A stretch of DNA of 64,000 nt from Hymenobacter sp. GOD-10R. Its GTDB lineage: Bacteria > Bacteroidota > Bacteroidia > Cytophagales > Hymenobacteraceae. Below the pieces are notes generated by a model. That model saw only the letters and a program-made list of their open reading frames with translations. It did not search any database and was not told the DNA's origin. A program made the position numbers and the translations under genes. The stretch's first letter is position 1. Every line of letters begins with the position of its first letter. The stretch lies in contig NZ_CP141184.1 of assembly GCF_035609205.1 (NCBI RefSeq), positions 1,240,001 to 1,304,000 of the forward strand, in the 5' to 3' direction. Below are positions 9,120-17,193 of the stretch, piece by piece.

Positions 9120-9137
9120 CAACTACCTAGGTAGTTG
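9120..9137. promoter_or_regulatory. 18-bp perfect palindrome between the peptidase and glycosyltransferase genes
   Basis: CAACTACCTAGGTAGTTG reads the same on both strands with no spacer, centred on CCTAGG. It lies between the stop of the glycosyltransferase and the start of the M16 peptidase (both minus strand), about 70 nt upstream of the latter, so it could be an operator. No protein partner can be named. Confidence 0.35.
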
Positions 9138-9194
9138 CAAAATAATAACGGAGCAATTGCGTAGTTCGTCGATTGCCATGACGGAATTACTCCG
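9138..9194 (-). terminator. Probable terminator overlapping the glycosyltransferase stop
   Basis: The minus strand shows CGGAGTAATT pairing with AATTGCTCCG (one mismatch) around a loop of about 26 nt, followed by TTATTATTTT. The stem begins at the stop codon itself. The large loop makes this weaker than the other terminators here. Confidence 0.5.
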
Positions 9195-10215
9195 CTACTC
9201 TTTCTGCTAACACCGTCAGCAGTTGAGTGGTTTTGATGTCGCGGGCGCATCGAAAATGGCCAAGCGGACACTGGCGGTAGCCATGCAAGCCACACGGCTT
9301 GCAGGCTAGCTTTTCCTCCCGCTCCACAATCCAGGAGCGCGAGCTAAGCGGCCCAAAGCCAAAAGCCGGCACCGTAGAGCAGTAAATAGCACAAGTAGGC
9401 GCATCGACGGCCGAGCACAAGTGCATGGGCGCCGAGTCGTTGACGTAGTTCAATACCGACCCGCGCATAAGCGCTGCCGATGCCACCAACGACAGCTTGC
9501 CAGCCACATTCAGCACGTTGGGCCGACTGCTCGCTAGCCGTAGCTCCTCGCAAGCCGCTACGTCGGGCGGTCCACCAATCAGGAAGACTGTGTACTGAGC
9601 TGGCAACGCCTGTAGGAGCTTCACCCACTGCTCCTGTGGAAACTGCTTGGTAAACCAAACCGAAGTAGGCGCTATGCAGATGTAAGGGCCGCCGTTGGCC
9701 TGCTGCGCAACTTGCGCGGCAGCCGATTCATCGAGGGCGGTAGGGTAGAGGCGCGGACGGATAGGCGGCGCTGCCTTGTCGACGCCCAGCAGCATCAGGT
9801 TACGCTGTACCTCGTGCAGCCCTTCCCCGAGCAGGTGCGGCACCGTGCGGGTAAAGGCGAAGGAAAGAGGATTCTTATCGAAGCCAACCCGCTCTCGCGC
9901 GCCTGAAAAAGCCGTGAGAAAACCCGTGGAAGCAAAGCGCTGTAGGGTGATGACCTGATCGTAGCCAGTCGCCCGAATTTGCCGCAGCAACCGACCTAGC
10001 CCTAGGTATTTGTCCTTCTTCTTATCCCAGATCAGGACCTGGCGCACGTGCGGATGGTCTTTCACCAAGCCTTCGTTACCCTTGCGTACTAAGAAATCAA
10101 CGGGAGTGCCGGGGTGCTCTTGGTGCAACCGCTCCAACAGCGCCGTGGCCAGAATCACGTCGCCAATGAAGGCTGTCTGAATCAGAAGAATAGCACGTTC
10201 GGTGGGAGGAGACAT
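9187..10215 (-). CDS. Family 9 glycosyltransferase (LPS heptosyltransferase-like)
   Basis: 342 residues from the ATG at 10215 (MSPPTERAILLIQTAFIGDV). An upstream in-frame ATG would add 24 residues that overlap the promoter, so it was not used. The GT9 pattern is clear: N-terminal ILLIQTAFIGDVILATALLE, a central ICIAPTSVWFTKQFPQEQW, then FLIGGPPDVAACEEL and the nucleotide-sugar end VNDSAPMHLCSAVDAPTCAIY. The C-terminus carries cysteines (KLACKPCGLHGYRQCPLGHF) also found in the second GT9 protein of this window. It probably adds a heptose or related sugar during lipopolysaccharide core assembly at the inner membrane. A promoter-like element lies 18-49 nt upstream. Confidence 0.9.
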   Translation of the reverse strand: MSPPTERAILLIQTAFIGDVILATALLERLHQEHPGTPVDFLVRKGNEGLVKDHPHVRQVLIWDKKKDKYLGLGRLLRQIRATGYDQVITLQRFASTGFLTAFSGARERVGFDKNPLSFAFTRTVPHLLGEGLHEVQRNLMLLGVDKAAPPIRPRLYPTALDESAAAQVAQQANGGPYICIAPTSVWFTKQFPQEQWVKLLQALPAQYTVFLIGGPPDVAACEELRLASSRPNVLNVAGKLSLVASAALMRGSVLNYVNDSAPMHLCSAVDAPTCAIYCSTVPAFGFGPLSSRSWIVEREEKLACKPCGLHGYRQCPLGHFRCARDIKTTQLLTVLAERVAE

Positions 10216-10232
10216 CAGGGCAAAGTAAAAGG

Positions 10233-10264
10233 CAAAGATACCTAGGTGTACGCTGGCGGTGCAA
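10233..10264 (-). promoter_or_regulatory. Bacteroidota-type promoter for the glycosyltransferase
   Basis: Minus-strand TTG (10262-10264), 21 nt, then TATCTTTG (10233-10240). This fits the Bacteroidota consensus of a -33 TTG and a -7 TAnnTTTG separated by 19-21 nt. Transcription would start about 10 nt before the ATG at 10215, giving a very short leader. Confidence 0.6.
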
Positions 10265-10272
10265 CTCGCCCC

Positions 10273-10354
10273 TGTCATTCCGAGCAACGCGAGGAATCTG
10301 AAGACTCACACCTTGGGCTACTACCTCAGATTCCTCGCGCTGCTCGGAATGACA
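10273..10354. repeat. REP-like inverted repeat (GTCATTCCGAGC...GAGGAATCT type)
   Basis: Arms at 10273-10300 and 10327-10354 are complementary over 28 nt with one mismatch, with a 26-nt spacer. The arm carries TCATTCCGAGC and GAGGAATCT, a sequence type I know as a dispersed intergenic repeat in many Bacteroidota. It sits in the divergent gap between the glycosyltransferase and aminopeptidase genes. Confidence 0.7.
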
Positions 10355-10474
10355 ACAAACTATCCGTTCCGCGAAAGAAAGCTAGCCTCTTTGCTTATCA
10401 AACAGTCTTGCGCATTGTTCTAACTTGCGCAAGCCGCGCCTCGGCGCGTTTTCCCTTACCAAAGTTTCTTTTCT

Positions 10475-11767
10475 ATGCGTTACGGCCCCATCGATCCGCA
10501 GCTCTTCATCCAGAATCGTCGCAACTTCAAGGAGCACTTGCCACCCGCTTCGTTGGCTATCTTTCAGTCCAACGACATCATGCCTACCAATGCCGACGGC
10601 ACCATGGCATTTCGGCAAAATACCGACCTGTTTTACCTCTCCGGCGTCGATCAGGAAGAAAGCATCTTGGTGATATTTCCGGATGCCAAACTGCCGCAGC
10701 ACCGCGAAATCTTGTTTTTGCGCGAGACCAGCGAGCATATTCTAATCTGGGAGGGCTACAAGCTGACCAAAGATGAGGCGCGGGCGCAGTCAGGTGTTCC
10801 TACCATCATGTGGCTCGACTCCTTCAAGCAGGTGTTGCCTGCGCTGATGAACGAAGCCGAGAATGTGTACTTGAACTCCAACGAGCACATCCGGGCCGTG
10901 GTAGAGGTCGAAACGCGCGACGCTCGCTTCATCAAGTGGATGAAGGAGCACTACCCGCTGCACCAATACCGTCGGGTGGCGCCCCTCATGCACCAGTTAC
11001 GCGCTATCAAGAGCGCCGAAGAAATCCGCCTGATGCGCGTAGCGGCTGATATTACCGACAAAGCCTTCCGCCGCCTGCTCGGTTTCTTGCAGCCAGGCGT
11101 GTGGGAGTATGAGATTGAAGCCGAGATTCTGCACGAGTTTGTGCGCAACGGCAGCCGTTGGCCCGCTTACAGCAGTATCATCGCCTCGGGACCTAGCGCG
11201 TGCATTCTGCACTACGTGAGCAACGACCGGCAGTGCCAAGACGGCGACGTGCTGCTGCTCGACTTCGGCGCGGAGTATGCCAACTACGCCGCCGACCTTT
11301 CGCGCTCCATTCCCGTGAACGGCACCTTCACCAAGCGCCAGCGCGACGTGTACGAGGCCGTGCTGAATGTCATGAAGTTTGCAACCTCGCGGTTGGTGGC
11401 CGGTGGCAACATCGAGGAGTATCACGCCGCCGTGGGCCGCACCATGGAGCAGGAGTTGATCAAGCTTGATTTACTCAATGAGTCGGACGTAAAGAACCAA
11501 GATCCAGCTGCTCCCTTATACAAGAAATACTTCATGCACGGCACCTCGCACTACCTAGGTCTGGATGTGCACGATGTGGGCAACAAGTATCGCACGTTCG
11601 AGCCCGGTATGGTGTACACCTGCGAGCCGGGCATCTATATTCGGGAAGAAGGGCTCGGAATTCGTCTTGAAAACGACATTTTAATTACGGAGAGCGGCAA
11701 CGACGACCTGATGCGAAGCATCCCCCTAGAGGTCGAAGATATAGAGCGACTTATGCGTCGGCGCTAG
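10475..11767 (+). CDS. pepP: Xaa-Pro aminopeptidase (aminopeptidase P, M24B)
   Basis: 430 residues that remove an N-terminal residue preceding proline, in the cytoplasm. The N-terminal aminopeptidase-P domain (RYGPIDPQLFIQNR to LPQHREILFLRE, residues 1-90) leads into the pita-bread fold. The five metal ligands are visible: the two Asp of LLLDFGAEYANYAADLSR, His in MHGTSHYLGLDVHD, and the two Glu of TCEPGIYIREEGLGIRLEND. The length is typical for the family. It is transcribed alone, divergently from the glycosyltransferase, and followed by a strong terminator. Confidence 0.95.
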   Translation: MRYGPIDPQLFIQNRRNFKEHLPPASLAIFQSNDIMPTNADGTMAFRQNTDLFYLSGVDQEESILVIFPDAKLPQHREILFLRETSEHILIWEGYKLTKDEARAQSGVPTIMWLDSFKQVLPALMNEAENVYLNSNEHIRAVVEVETRDARFIKWMKEHYPLHQYRRVAPLMHQLRAIKSAEEIRLMRVAADITDKAFRRLLGFLQPGVWEYEIEAEILHEFVRNGSRWPAYSSIIASGPSACILHYVSNDRQCQDGDVLLLDFGAEYANYAADLSRSIPVNGTFTKRQRDVYEAVLNVMKFATSRLVAGGNIEEYHAAVGRTMEQELIKLDLLNESDVKNQDPAAPLYKKYFMHGTSHYLGLDVHDVGNKYRTFEPGMVYTCEPGIYIREEGLGIRLENDILITESGNDDLMRSIPLEVEDIERLMRRR

Positions 11768-11817
11768 GCCAAGTAGCACTAGCTAAAAACGGTGCGCTTG
11801 CCTGCTTGGCAGGTGCG

Positions 11818-11853
11818 AAAAGGCTTTCTGTGCGAGCAGAAAGCCTTTTTTTT
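11818..11853 (+). terminator. Terminator after the Xaa-Pro aminopeptidase gene
   Basis: A 13-bp stem (AAAAGGCTTTCTG with its complement at 11837-11849), a 6-nt loop, and a continuing run of T. Confidence 0.9.
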
Positions 11854-12125
11854 GTGCTTTTCTAAAGTATATTTGCCCCAAAATAAGAAATAAGATAACC
11901 CTATATAGTGGGGTTATTGGAACTACATAGAAGCTGATAGTCAACCACTAATAGTATCTAGCCAAGATAAACTAGTAGTGAGGAGATCGGGCTGAAAAGG
12001 TTCCATTTTTCGCCTTGACAACAACTTTATTTTAAAGTCGAAGTATAGGCAGCTAGTTCTCTTACGCATTCACCTACTAAATGCAACAATACCGGACGTC
12101 TTTGTTCACACTCAAACACCCTGCT
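11854..12125 (+). promoter_or_regulatory. Leader region of the OmpA gene with a possible -7 element
   Basis: No gene is seen here. TATATTTG at 11868-11875 matches the Bacteroidota -7 box, but a TTG at the proper -33 distance is missing. If used, it would give the OmpA message a 5' leader of about 240 nt. The rest is AT-rich (TTTATTTTAAAG near 12030), as expected for a strongly expressed porin-like gene. Confidence 0.35.
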
Positions 12126-13619
12126 ATGAGAAACGTTCTAGCAAAATCTGCTGCCCTGGGTCTGGCGCTGCTGGCGGCTGCCCCCGACGGGCACGCGCAG
12201 ACCTCGGACCAAAAAACTGCCATCAACATCTATGGCAGCACCCTACAGTACCACGGCGACCTAGGCTCGGAGTGGTTTAAGCACGACAAAATCGAGAAAG
12301 GCTTCGGCATTGGCGTTGACCGCTACGTAGCTAAAGGTCTTGATGTAGGCTTGAACCTGAGCTACGGCGACATGAAGTTCAATGCCAACCCACCCAAGAA
12401 CGCATTGTATGTGCTAGAAGGTAAAACCGTGCGGGGGTTCGATGCGAACGTGGTGAACGTAGGCATTCCGATCAAACTGAAGCTGAACAACGGCACGTGG
12501 GCGCTGAAAGAAGATGCTTTCTTCGCTCCCTACCTGATTGTGCAGCCAGGCGTATTCTTCGCCAGCACCGACCGTCGCTTCACCGACCAGACGCAGCGTA
12601 ACTCCAATGTCGACATCTATGCGTTCGACATCATGGGTGCTGCTGGTATCAAGCTGCAGTTCTCGCCTGCTTTCTCCATCTTCGTTCAAACCGGCCAGCA
12701 CTATCCGCTGAGCGACCGGGTTGATGGGGTAGCGCTGAAAGGCAACATCAATGACCGCTACCTACAACACACCGCTGGTATCACGGTAGGCCTAGGCAAA
12801 CCAAAAGATACGGACGGCGACGGTGTTCCAGACCGCAAAGACAAGTGCCCCGATACGCCCGCTGGCGTAGCTGTTGATCCTAACGGCTGCCCACTTGACG
12901 GTGACGGCGACGGTGTACCGGATTACCAAGACAAGTGCCCCACCGAAAAAGGCTTGGCTACCCTCGAAGGCTGCCCTGACCGCGACGGTGACGGCGTACG
13001 TGACGGCGACGACGCTTGCCCAGACCAAGCTGGTCTGCCTGCTCTGAAAGGCTGCCCTGACTCGGACGGTGACGGTGTACGTGACTCGGATGACAAGTGC
13101 CCCGGCACTCCTGCTGGCACGCAAGTAGACGCTACGGGCTGCCCAGTAGTAACTGACGCTGACGGCGACGGTGTACCAGATGACCGCGATAAGTGCCCTG
13201 GCACTGCTCCTGGCTCAACGGTTGACTCGACTGGCTGCCGCGTAATCGACCCAGCGTTGATGGAGAAAGTGAAGCCAGTACAGTTCGAAACGAACAGCAC
13301 CGTGCTCCGCAAGTCTTCTTACCCAACCCTCGACAACGTAATCACGATCCTGAACCAGTATCCTGAATACAGCGTCCGCATCTCGGGCCACGCAGATAGC
13401 CGCGGCACGGATGAGTACAACCAAGGCTTGTCGGAACGTCGCGCTGCTTCGGCTAAGCGTTACTTCACCACCAAGAAGATGGATCCGAACCGCATCACGA
13501 CCGAAGGCTTCGGCGAATCGCAACCAGCTGCTCCGAACACTTCGAAAGCAGGTCAAGCGAAGAACCGTCGCGTAGAGTTCAAGTTCGAGTTCTACATCCC
13601 AAGCGCACCTCAGCCGTAA
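12126..13619 (+). CDS. OmpA family outer-membrane protein with thrombospondin type-3 repeats
   Basis: 497 residues from the ATG at 12126, just before the signal peptide (MRNVLAKSAALGLALLAAAP, ending GHAQ). Residues about 27-225 form an N-terminal OmpA-like beta-barrel. Five Asp-rich calcium-binding thrombospondin type-3 repeats follow (DTDGDGVPDRKDKCP and variants), then a C-terminal OmpA domain that binds peptidoglycan (ISGHADSRGTDEYNQGLSERR). It anchors the outer membrane to the cell wall. The repeat section is also repetitive at DNA level. Codon use is strongly biased, suggesting high expression. Confidence 0.95.
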   Translation: MRNVLAKSAALGLALLAAAPDGHAQTSDQKTAINIYGSTLQYHGDLGSEWFKHDKIEKGFGIGVDRYVAKGLDVGLNLSYGDMKFNANPPKNALYVLEGKTVRGFDANVVNVGIPIKLKLNNGTWALKEDAFFAPYLIVQPGVFFASTDRRFTDQTQRNSNVDIYAFDIMGAAGIKLQFSPAFSIFVQTGQHYPLSDRVDGVALKGNINDRYLQHTAGITVGLGKPKDTDGDGVPDRKDKCPDTPAGVAVDPNGCPLDGDGDGVPDYQDKCPTEKGLATLEGCPDRDGDGVRDGDDACPDQAGLPALKGCPDSDGDGVRDSDDKCPGTPAGTQVDATGCPVVTDADGDGVPDDRDKCPGTAPGSTVDSTGCRVIDPALMEKVKPVQFETNSTVLRKSSYPTLDNVITILNQYPEYSVRISGHADSRGTDEYNQGLSERRAASAKRYFTTKKMDPNRITTEGFGESQPAAPNTSKAGQAKNRRVEFKFEFYIPSAPQP

Positions 13620-13646
13620 TCGCTGAATAGTGTAAGCTTACCGACC

Positions 13647-13683
13647 AAAAGCGGCGGACCCATTCGGTCCGCCGCTTTTTTGT
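13647..13683 (+). terminator. Strong terminator after the OmpA gene
   Basis: AAAAGCGGCGGACC at 13647-13660 pairs perfectly with 13666-13679 around a 5-nt loop, followed by TTTTTTG. Confidence 0.92.
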
Positions 13684-14152
13684 TGGCTTTTAGTCAAGAA
13701 GCACCCTAAGCATACCTAGCTCCGTCGAGCGTACAGCTCTGACGTGCACGGATCAGTACTTAAATAAGGTCGGTCGTGTTGCTAATTGGATGGTAATGCA
13801 TGTCCGAGCGCTTCAAAGCATCATGCTAAGCGAAGCATCACTACCACTTCGTCGAACAATGTAGAGGCACCTACTTATGTCTTCTCGTTGCTGCTGCTAT
13901 TTACCTAGGCCTTGAGGATAATGGCGCGGAAATCTGTTCTGCAACAAGCAAACGGCGGGTGATGGGCCTAGGCTAGTCCAGTGCTGCCTTAGCACTGCTG
14001 CGCCACGCGGACAGAGTTTATGCGCTAGATAGGCCTACCGTCCACATACCGTAGAATAACATCAGGCATGTACCTAGCTATTTTGCCCTTAGATGCCCAC
14101 ACTCAGTTTTCGAAAACATAGCACGGCGCTAGGCAAATAGCACGGACATGCA
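13684..14152. other. Gene-free stretch of about 470 nt
   Basis: No frame of useful length and no protein similarity I recognise on either strand. It contains several short imperfect hairpins (for example AGTGCTGCCTTAGCACT near 13981) and many CTAG sites. It may be decayed coding DNA or hold an unrecognised small RNA; nothing in the sequence decides this. Confidence 0.5.
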
Positions 14153-14218
14153 CCCAACTGCTCACAACAAAAAAGGCCCTGCTAGCTAGCAGGGCCTTTT
14201 TTGTTGTGAGCAGTTGGG
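14153..14218. terminator. 66-bp perfect palindrome acting as bidirectional terminator
   Basis: Two 33-nt arms (14153-14185 and 14186-14218) are exact reverse complements with no spacer, centred on GCTAGCTAGC. Each strand has a GC-rich core (AAGGCCCTGCTAG) flanked by a run of A before it and of T after it, so transcription from either side would meet a hairpin plus T-tract. It directly follows the DUF4252 gene, which ends at 14224. Confidence 0.8.
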
Positions 14219-14223
14219 GAAGC

Positions 14224-14784
14224 TTACTTCGTAATCTGATTAACCGCAGTGGGAAGAAACTTGGTCAGTTGATTGAGCTGCTCTTTGGTAAAATCGCCGG
14301 AGACGTCCACCAGCATAAAAGAGTCGGGGGCGCCTTGCACATTGCCAGTGGCAACTAGCTCCTGAACCCGGTCGCCCTGTTGGCGCGCGGAATAGCGTAG
14401 TTTGCCGGCGCTATCATCGGTTGAGGTAACGGGGAGTGGCGTGTAGCGTTCGTTGGAGAGCAGCCCATCTACTTCCTTCAGCAAGCCTTCCGCCACCAGC
14501 TTCTCCGACTTCACAGAAGTGGGAGTAAAAGTGAGAACCTTCACGCCGCGCACGGCCGTCAGGGCTTGCGATATATCATTGTCGCCACCTAGCTTGCCCA
14601 GGCGACCTAGCAACAGTCGGGTCGTGAGGCCCGCCGACCAATCGGTGGTGCGGAAGCCCGGACGGTTCTGGTACTTATTGAAAAAGGCTGCAACAGTTTT
14701 AGCGGGTCGGCCGGGGCCGCCCGTGCGGCAGCTGGCCGCTAGTAGCGCCAGCAGTACAAACAGGGAGAGAAGACGAGATTTCAT
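14224..14784 (-). CDS. DUF4252 family lipoprotein
   Basis: 186 residues from the ATG at 14784, where a lipoprotein leader begins (MKSRLLSLFVLLALLAASC; the Cys is the lipidation site). The frame continues open upstream but that part is unlike a leader. The body matches DUF4252: FFNKYQNRPGFRTTDWSAGL, then a repeated-looking pattern of short beta-strands ending MLVDVSGDFTKEQLNQLTKFL. Family members are exported proteins of unknown function, frequently near ECF sigma/anti-sigma genes, none of which is present here. Confidence 0.8.
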   Translation of the reverse strand: MKSRLLSLFVLLALLAASCRTGGPGRPAKTVAAFFNKYQNRPGFRTTDWSAGLTTRLLLGRLGKLGGDNDISQALTAVRGVKVLTFTPTSVKSEKLVAEGLLKEVDGLLSNERYTPLPVTSTDDSAGKLRYSARQQGDRVQELVATGNVQGAPDSFMLVDVSGDFTKEQLNQLTKFLPTAVNQITK

Positions 14785-14857
14785 ACGGAGGCAGAAAGCG
14801 TAAAAATAGAACTTGCTTTCTGTACGCAAGCGCGCGGCGGCTGTTTGGCTGCTTTCG

Positions 14858-16429
14858 TTAGTCGAAAGCAATTGTATTAAGGAAAAATACGTCGCGGTCT
14901 TGCCCGTGGGGTACCCGAACGTGTTGGTAGCCATACGCCAAGAAGCGGCTGCCGTACCAAGGTAGCAAGCCTTCCTGATTGGTATCAAGCGGCTTTTCTT
15001 TCGACTCAGGATTGGGGGAGGTAGCAAGGGTTACCGTCAGGTCGTTCGGCGAGGCTACCGAATGATCGATAATCTTGTAGTGAACTTCTTCGTCTTTGAG
15101 GTAAGCCATGACAAACTTGTTTCCGCCCGCCAGCGGCCGAATTCGGACGGTTTCTACCAAACTGGTTTGTCGTACATCTTTGAGCACGAAAGCATTGTCC
15201 CACAGCAACAAGCCATTGCGGTCGAAGCCGCACACGATAGCTTGGGAAGCTAGGTAGCTGTTCGAGGAATTATTCGACGAGTTGAGCGGATAATAGCTAG
15301 GTACATAGCCATTCGCGTAATATGGGCTGAAGCTACGGGCGTAGTAATTATTGAAGGCACTGGTGCTCTGCGAACTTGGGAAGTAAACCTCGCCCACCAG
15401 CACGTAGCCATCCTGATAAGGCTCTAGGTCGTGCATGAGCAGGTTGTAGTGGTGCCGCAGTTGCTTATCCAGTTCTTTCATGCGCTGGCCTCGCTCACGC
15501 ACCCGAGCGGCACGGGCGGGCTGCATGAAGTCAAAAAAGTGCTTCAGGTTCATGAAATCGTAGAAGCGCAGTGATTTGCGAGAGCCAGTGGGCGTGGTGC
15601 CTGCCGAAAGGTCGGTGGCAAAAAGGCCTTGCGAATAGCGAGGGTCGCGCAGTGTATAAGTGCCGGCCAGCAAATTGGCGGCGCTATCGCCGGGGCTAAT
15701 TTGAGCCGTGATAAGCCCTCGTTCGCTTTCCGCCTGCACAAACTCCGACTTCAGAAGCGTTCCGTCGGCGGCGAGCTGCTTCACCTGCAAACGCGTTTTC
15801 TGCCCGTTCGACTGACTCATGACAAACTTAGCCCGCTTCGTCACCGAATCGGCCAGGAAAGTGAACTGCGTGGGTAGCGTTTCGTAGACGGCCGGCAAAA
15901 ACTGGTGCGTACCGGCCCGCAAGTTGAGCAGCATCACGGTAAGATGGTTTTCCACCATCGTTGTCACAAACAGATTGCCCCCGAGTGCTTTCGCCTCGTA
16001 AATCGTTCGGCTGATTTTGGTCTCGAAAGCGCCGGAGTGCAGCAAGCCATCGTGGGCGTCGAGGCTAGCTACCCACAGGTGGTCGGGCGTGTACTGCGAT
16101 TGGAAGAGGGCGTACACCATCGAACCTTCGGTGCACAGCTGCACCACTTCGTATTCAGGGGCTACCTCCAGCGGTAGCGACCAAACGGGCTTTAGCTTGC
16201 GGTCGAACTTCTGAAAACTGATCTGACGATGCATGGCACCCGACTTTTCGTCGTTCACGAGCAGCACTACGCTGCTGTCTTCGGCCAGCGTCTGCACGTA
16301 GACGTCGCTGGCGTAGGCTGGCAACGGCAGTTCAAGGCGATTAGGTTGGGTGGGAGGAGCTTGGGCCAGGCTCCAAGTTGGTAAACCAACCAGCAGGAGC
16401 GCAAGCATGCGGAGTAGTGGGTGTTTCAT
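14858..16429 (-). CDS. Secreted protein of unknown function, beta-propeller-like
   Basis: 523 residues with a Sec signal peptide (MKHPLLRMLALLLVGLPTW, cleaved after SLAQ). The mature part alternates short hydrophobic strands with acidic turns, such as VVLLVNDEKSGAMHRQISFQKFDRKLKPVW and FVTTMVENHLTVMLLNL. This could be blades of a propeller, but no named family is recognised. A Tyr/Asn/Ser-rich stretch (YYARSFSPYYANGYVPSYYPL, near residues 365-385) interrupts the middle. Its stop lies 73 nt upstream of the DUF4252 start on the same strand, so the two may be cotranscribed. No function is assigned. Confidence 0.75.
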   Translation of the reverse strand: MKHPLLRMLALLLVGLPTWSLAQAPPTQPNRLELPLPAYASDVYVQTLAEDSSVVLLVNDEKSGAMHRQISFQKFDRKLKPVWSLPLEVAPEYEVVQLCTEGSMVYALFQSQYTPDHLWVASLDAHDGLLHSGAFETKISRTIYEAKALGGNLFVTTMVENHLTVMLLNLRAGTHQFLPAVYETLPTQFTFLADSVTKRAKFVMSQSNGQKTRLQVKQLAADGTLLKSEFVQAESERGLITAQISPGDSAANLLAGTYTLRDPRYSQGLFATDLSAGTTPTGSRKSLRFYDFMNLKHFFDFMQPARAARVRERGQRMKELDKQLRHHYNLLMHDLEPYQDGYVLVGEVYFPSSQSTSAFNNYYARSFSPYYANGYVPSYYPLNSSNNSSNSYLASQAIVCGFDRNGLLLWDNAFVLKDVRQTSLVETVRIRPLAGGNKFVMAYLKDEEVHYKIIDHSVASPNDLTVTLATSPNPESKEKPLDTNQEGLLPWYGSRFLAYGYQHVRVPHGQDRDVFFLNTIAFD

Positions 16430-16608
16430 AGCGGCAGGAGTGTGGTACTGCCTTTTTGAGGCGTTTTACTTAAGGTAAGATACGAGGAAGCAGCGGCAAA
16501 GTCACGTTCTATTTCAAGATCAAACGCGTGTTTTTCTGCTCTGATTTCGCGTCGTATCAACACGTAAATCGTGGTACAACGTTCACCCCTCGTACCTAGA
16601 TCAGCGGC

Positions 16609-16656
16609 AATAAAAAAGCTAGGTTTCTACCGCGTAAGGCGGTAAGAACCTAGCTT
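16609..16656 (-). terminator. Terminator after the EVE-domain gene
   Basis: AAGCTAGGTTTCTACCGC (16616-16633) pairs with 16639-16656 except for two central bases. The minus strand continues with TTTTTTA. It starts about 20 nt past the stop at 16678. Confidence 0.75.
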
Positions 16657-16677
16657 CTGCAAATCTGATGGGCTGTG

Positions 16678-17085
16678 CTAGCTTCCTAGCTCCAACACAA
16701 CATCGAATTCGGCGGATTGCAAGGGCATCACAGATAAGCGCGATTGCCGCAGCAGGCCAATTTGGCTTAGTCGTTCGTCTTGCTTGATTTGGGCAAGCGA
16801 CACGGGGCGTGATAGCACTTGGTGCGGCGTAAGCTCCACGGCAACCCAGCCGCTGCCTGCTTCAGCGGTAGCGTCGGGAGCAGCAGCGCGGCTTACTTCG
16901 GCCACTCCGACTACATTTTTGTCGGTCACGCTGTGGTAGAAGAGGACCAAGTCGCCGGGTTGCATCTGTTGTAAGTAGTTGCGCGCTTGAAAGTTGCGCA
17001 CGCCTGTCCACTCGGTGCGGCCTTCGGTGGTGAAGTGCGTCCAAGAGTATTTAACGGGTTCTGATTTGACGAGCCAGTAGTTCAA
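16678..17085 (-). CDS. EVE domain-containing protein
   Basis: 135 residues covering the whole EVE fold (PUA-like): MNYWLVKSEP, then WTGVRNFQARNYLQQMQPGDLVLFYHS, VVGVAEVSR and the C-terminal QIGLLRQSRLSVMPLQ. These are the features of THYN1-type EVE proteins. EVE domains are known or proposed to bind modified bases in DNA or RNA. The protein is small and cytoplasmic. It is not adjacent to the SRA protein of this window, though both belong to the same broad group of modified-base readers. Its exact ligand cannot be inferred. Confidence 0.92.
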   Translation of the reverse strand: MNYWLVKSEPVKYSWTHFTTEGRTEWTGVRNFQARNYLQQMQPGDLVLFYHSVTDKNVVGVAEVSRAAAPDATAEAGSGWVAVELTPHQVLSRPVSLAQIKQDERLSQIGLLRQSRLSVMPLQSAEFDVVLELGS

Positions 17086-17193
17086 AAGAGCAAGCAGTTA
17101 AGGGTGAGAAGCGGAAAGACCTAGCTAGGTTGGCTACTAATAGGTCCTAGGAGCTATCAATCAGCAAACTTCTCAACTTTTCGCCGTATCCCT

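Noticed and set aside
12800-13250. Regularly spaced DNA repeats considered as a CRISPR-like or tandem-repeat array
   Set aside because: They encode the Asp-rich thrombospondin type-3 repeats of the OmpA protein in frame; spacing and variation follow the protein repeat.
14153-14218. Invertible promoter or attachment site
   Set aside because: The two arms meet without a spacer, so inversion would change nothing; the flanking A/T runs fit a terminator better.
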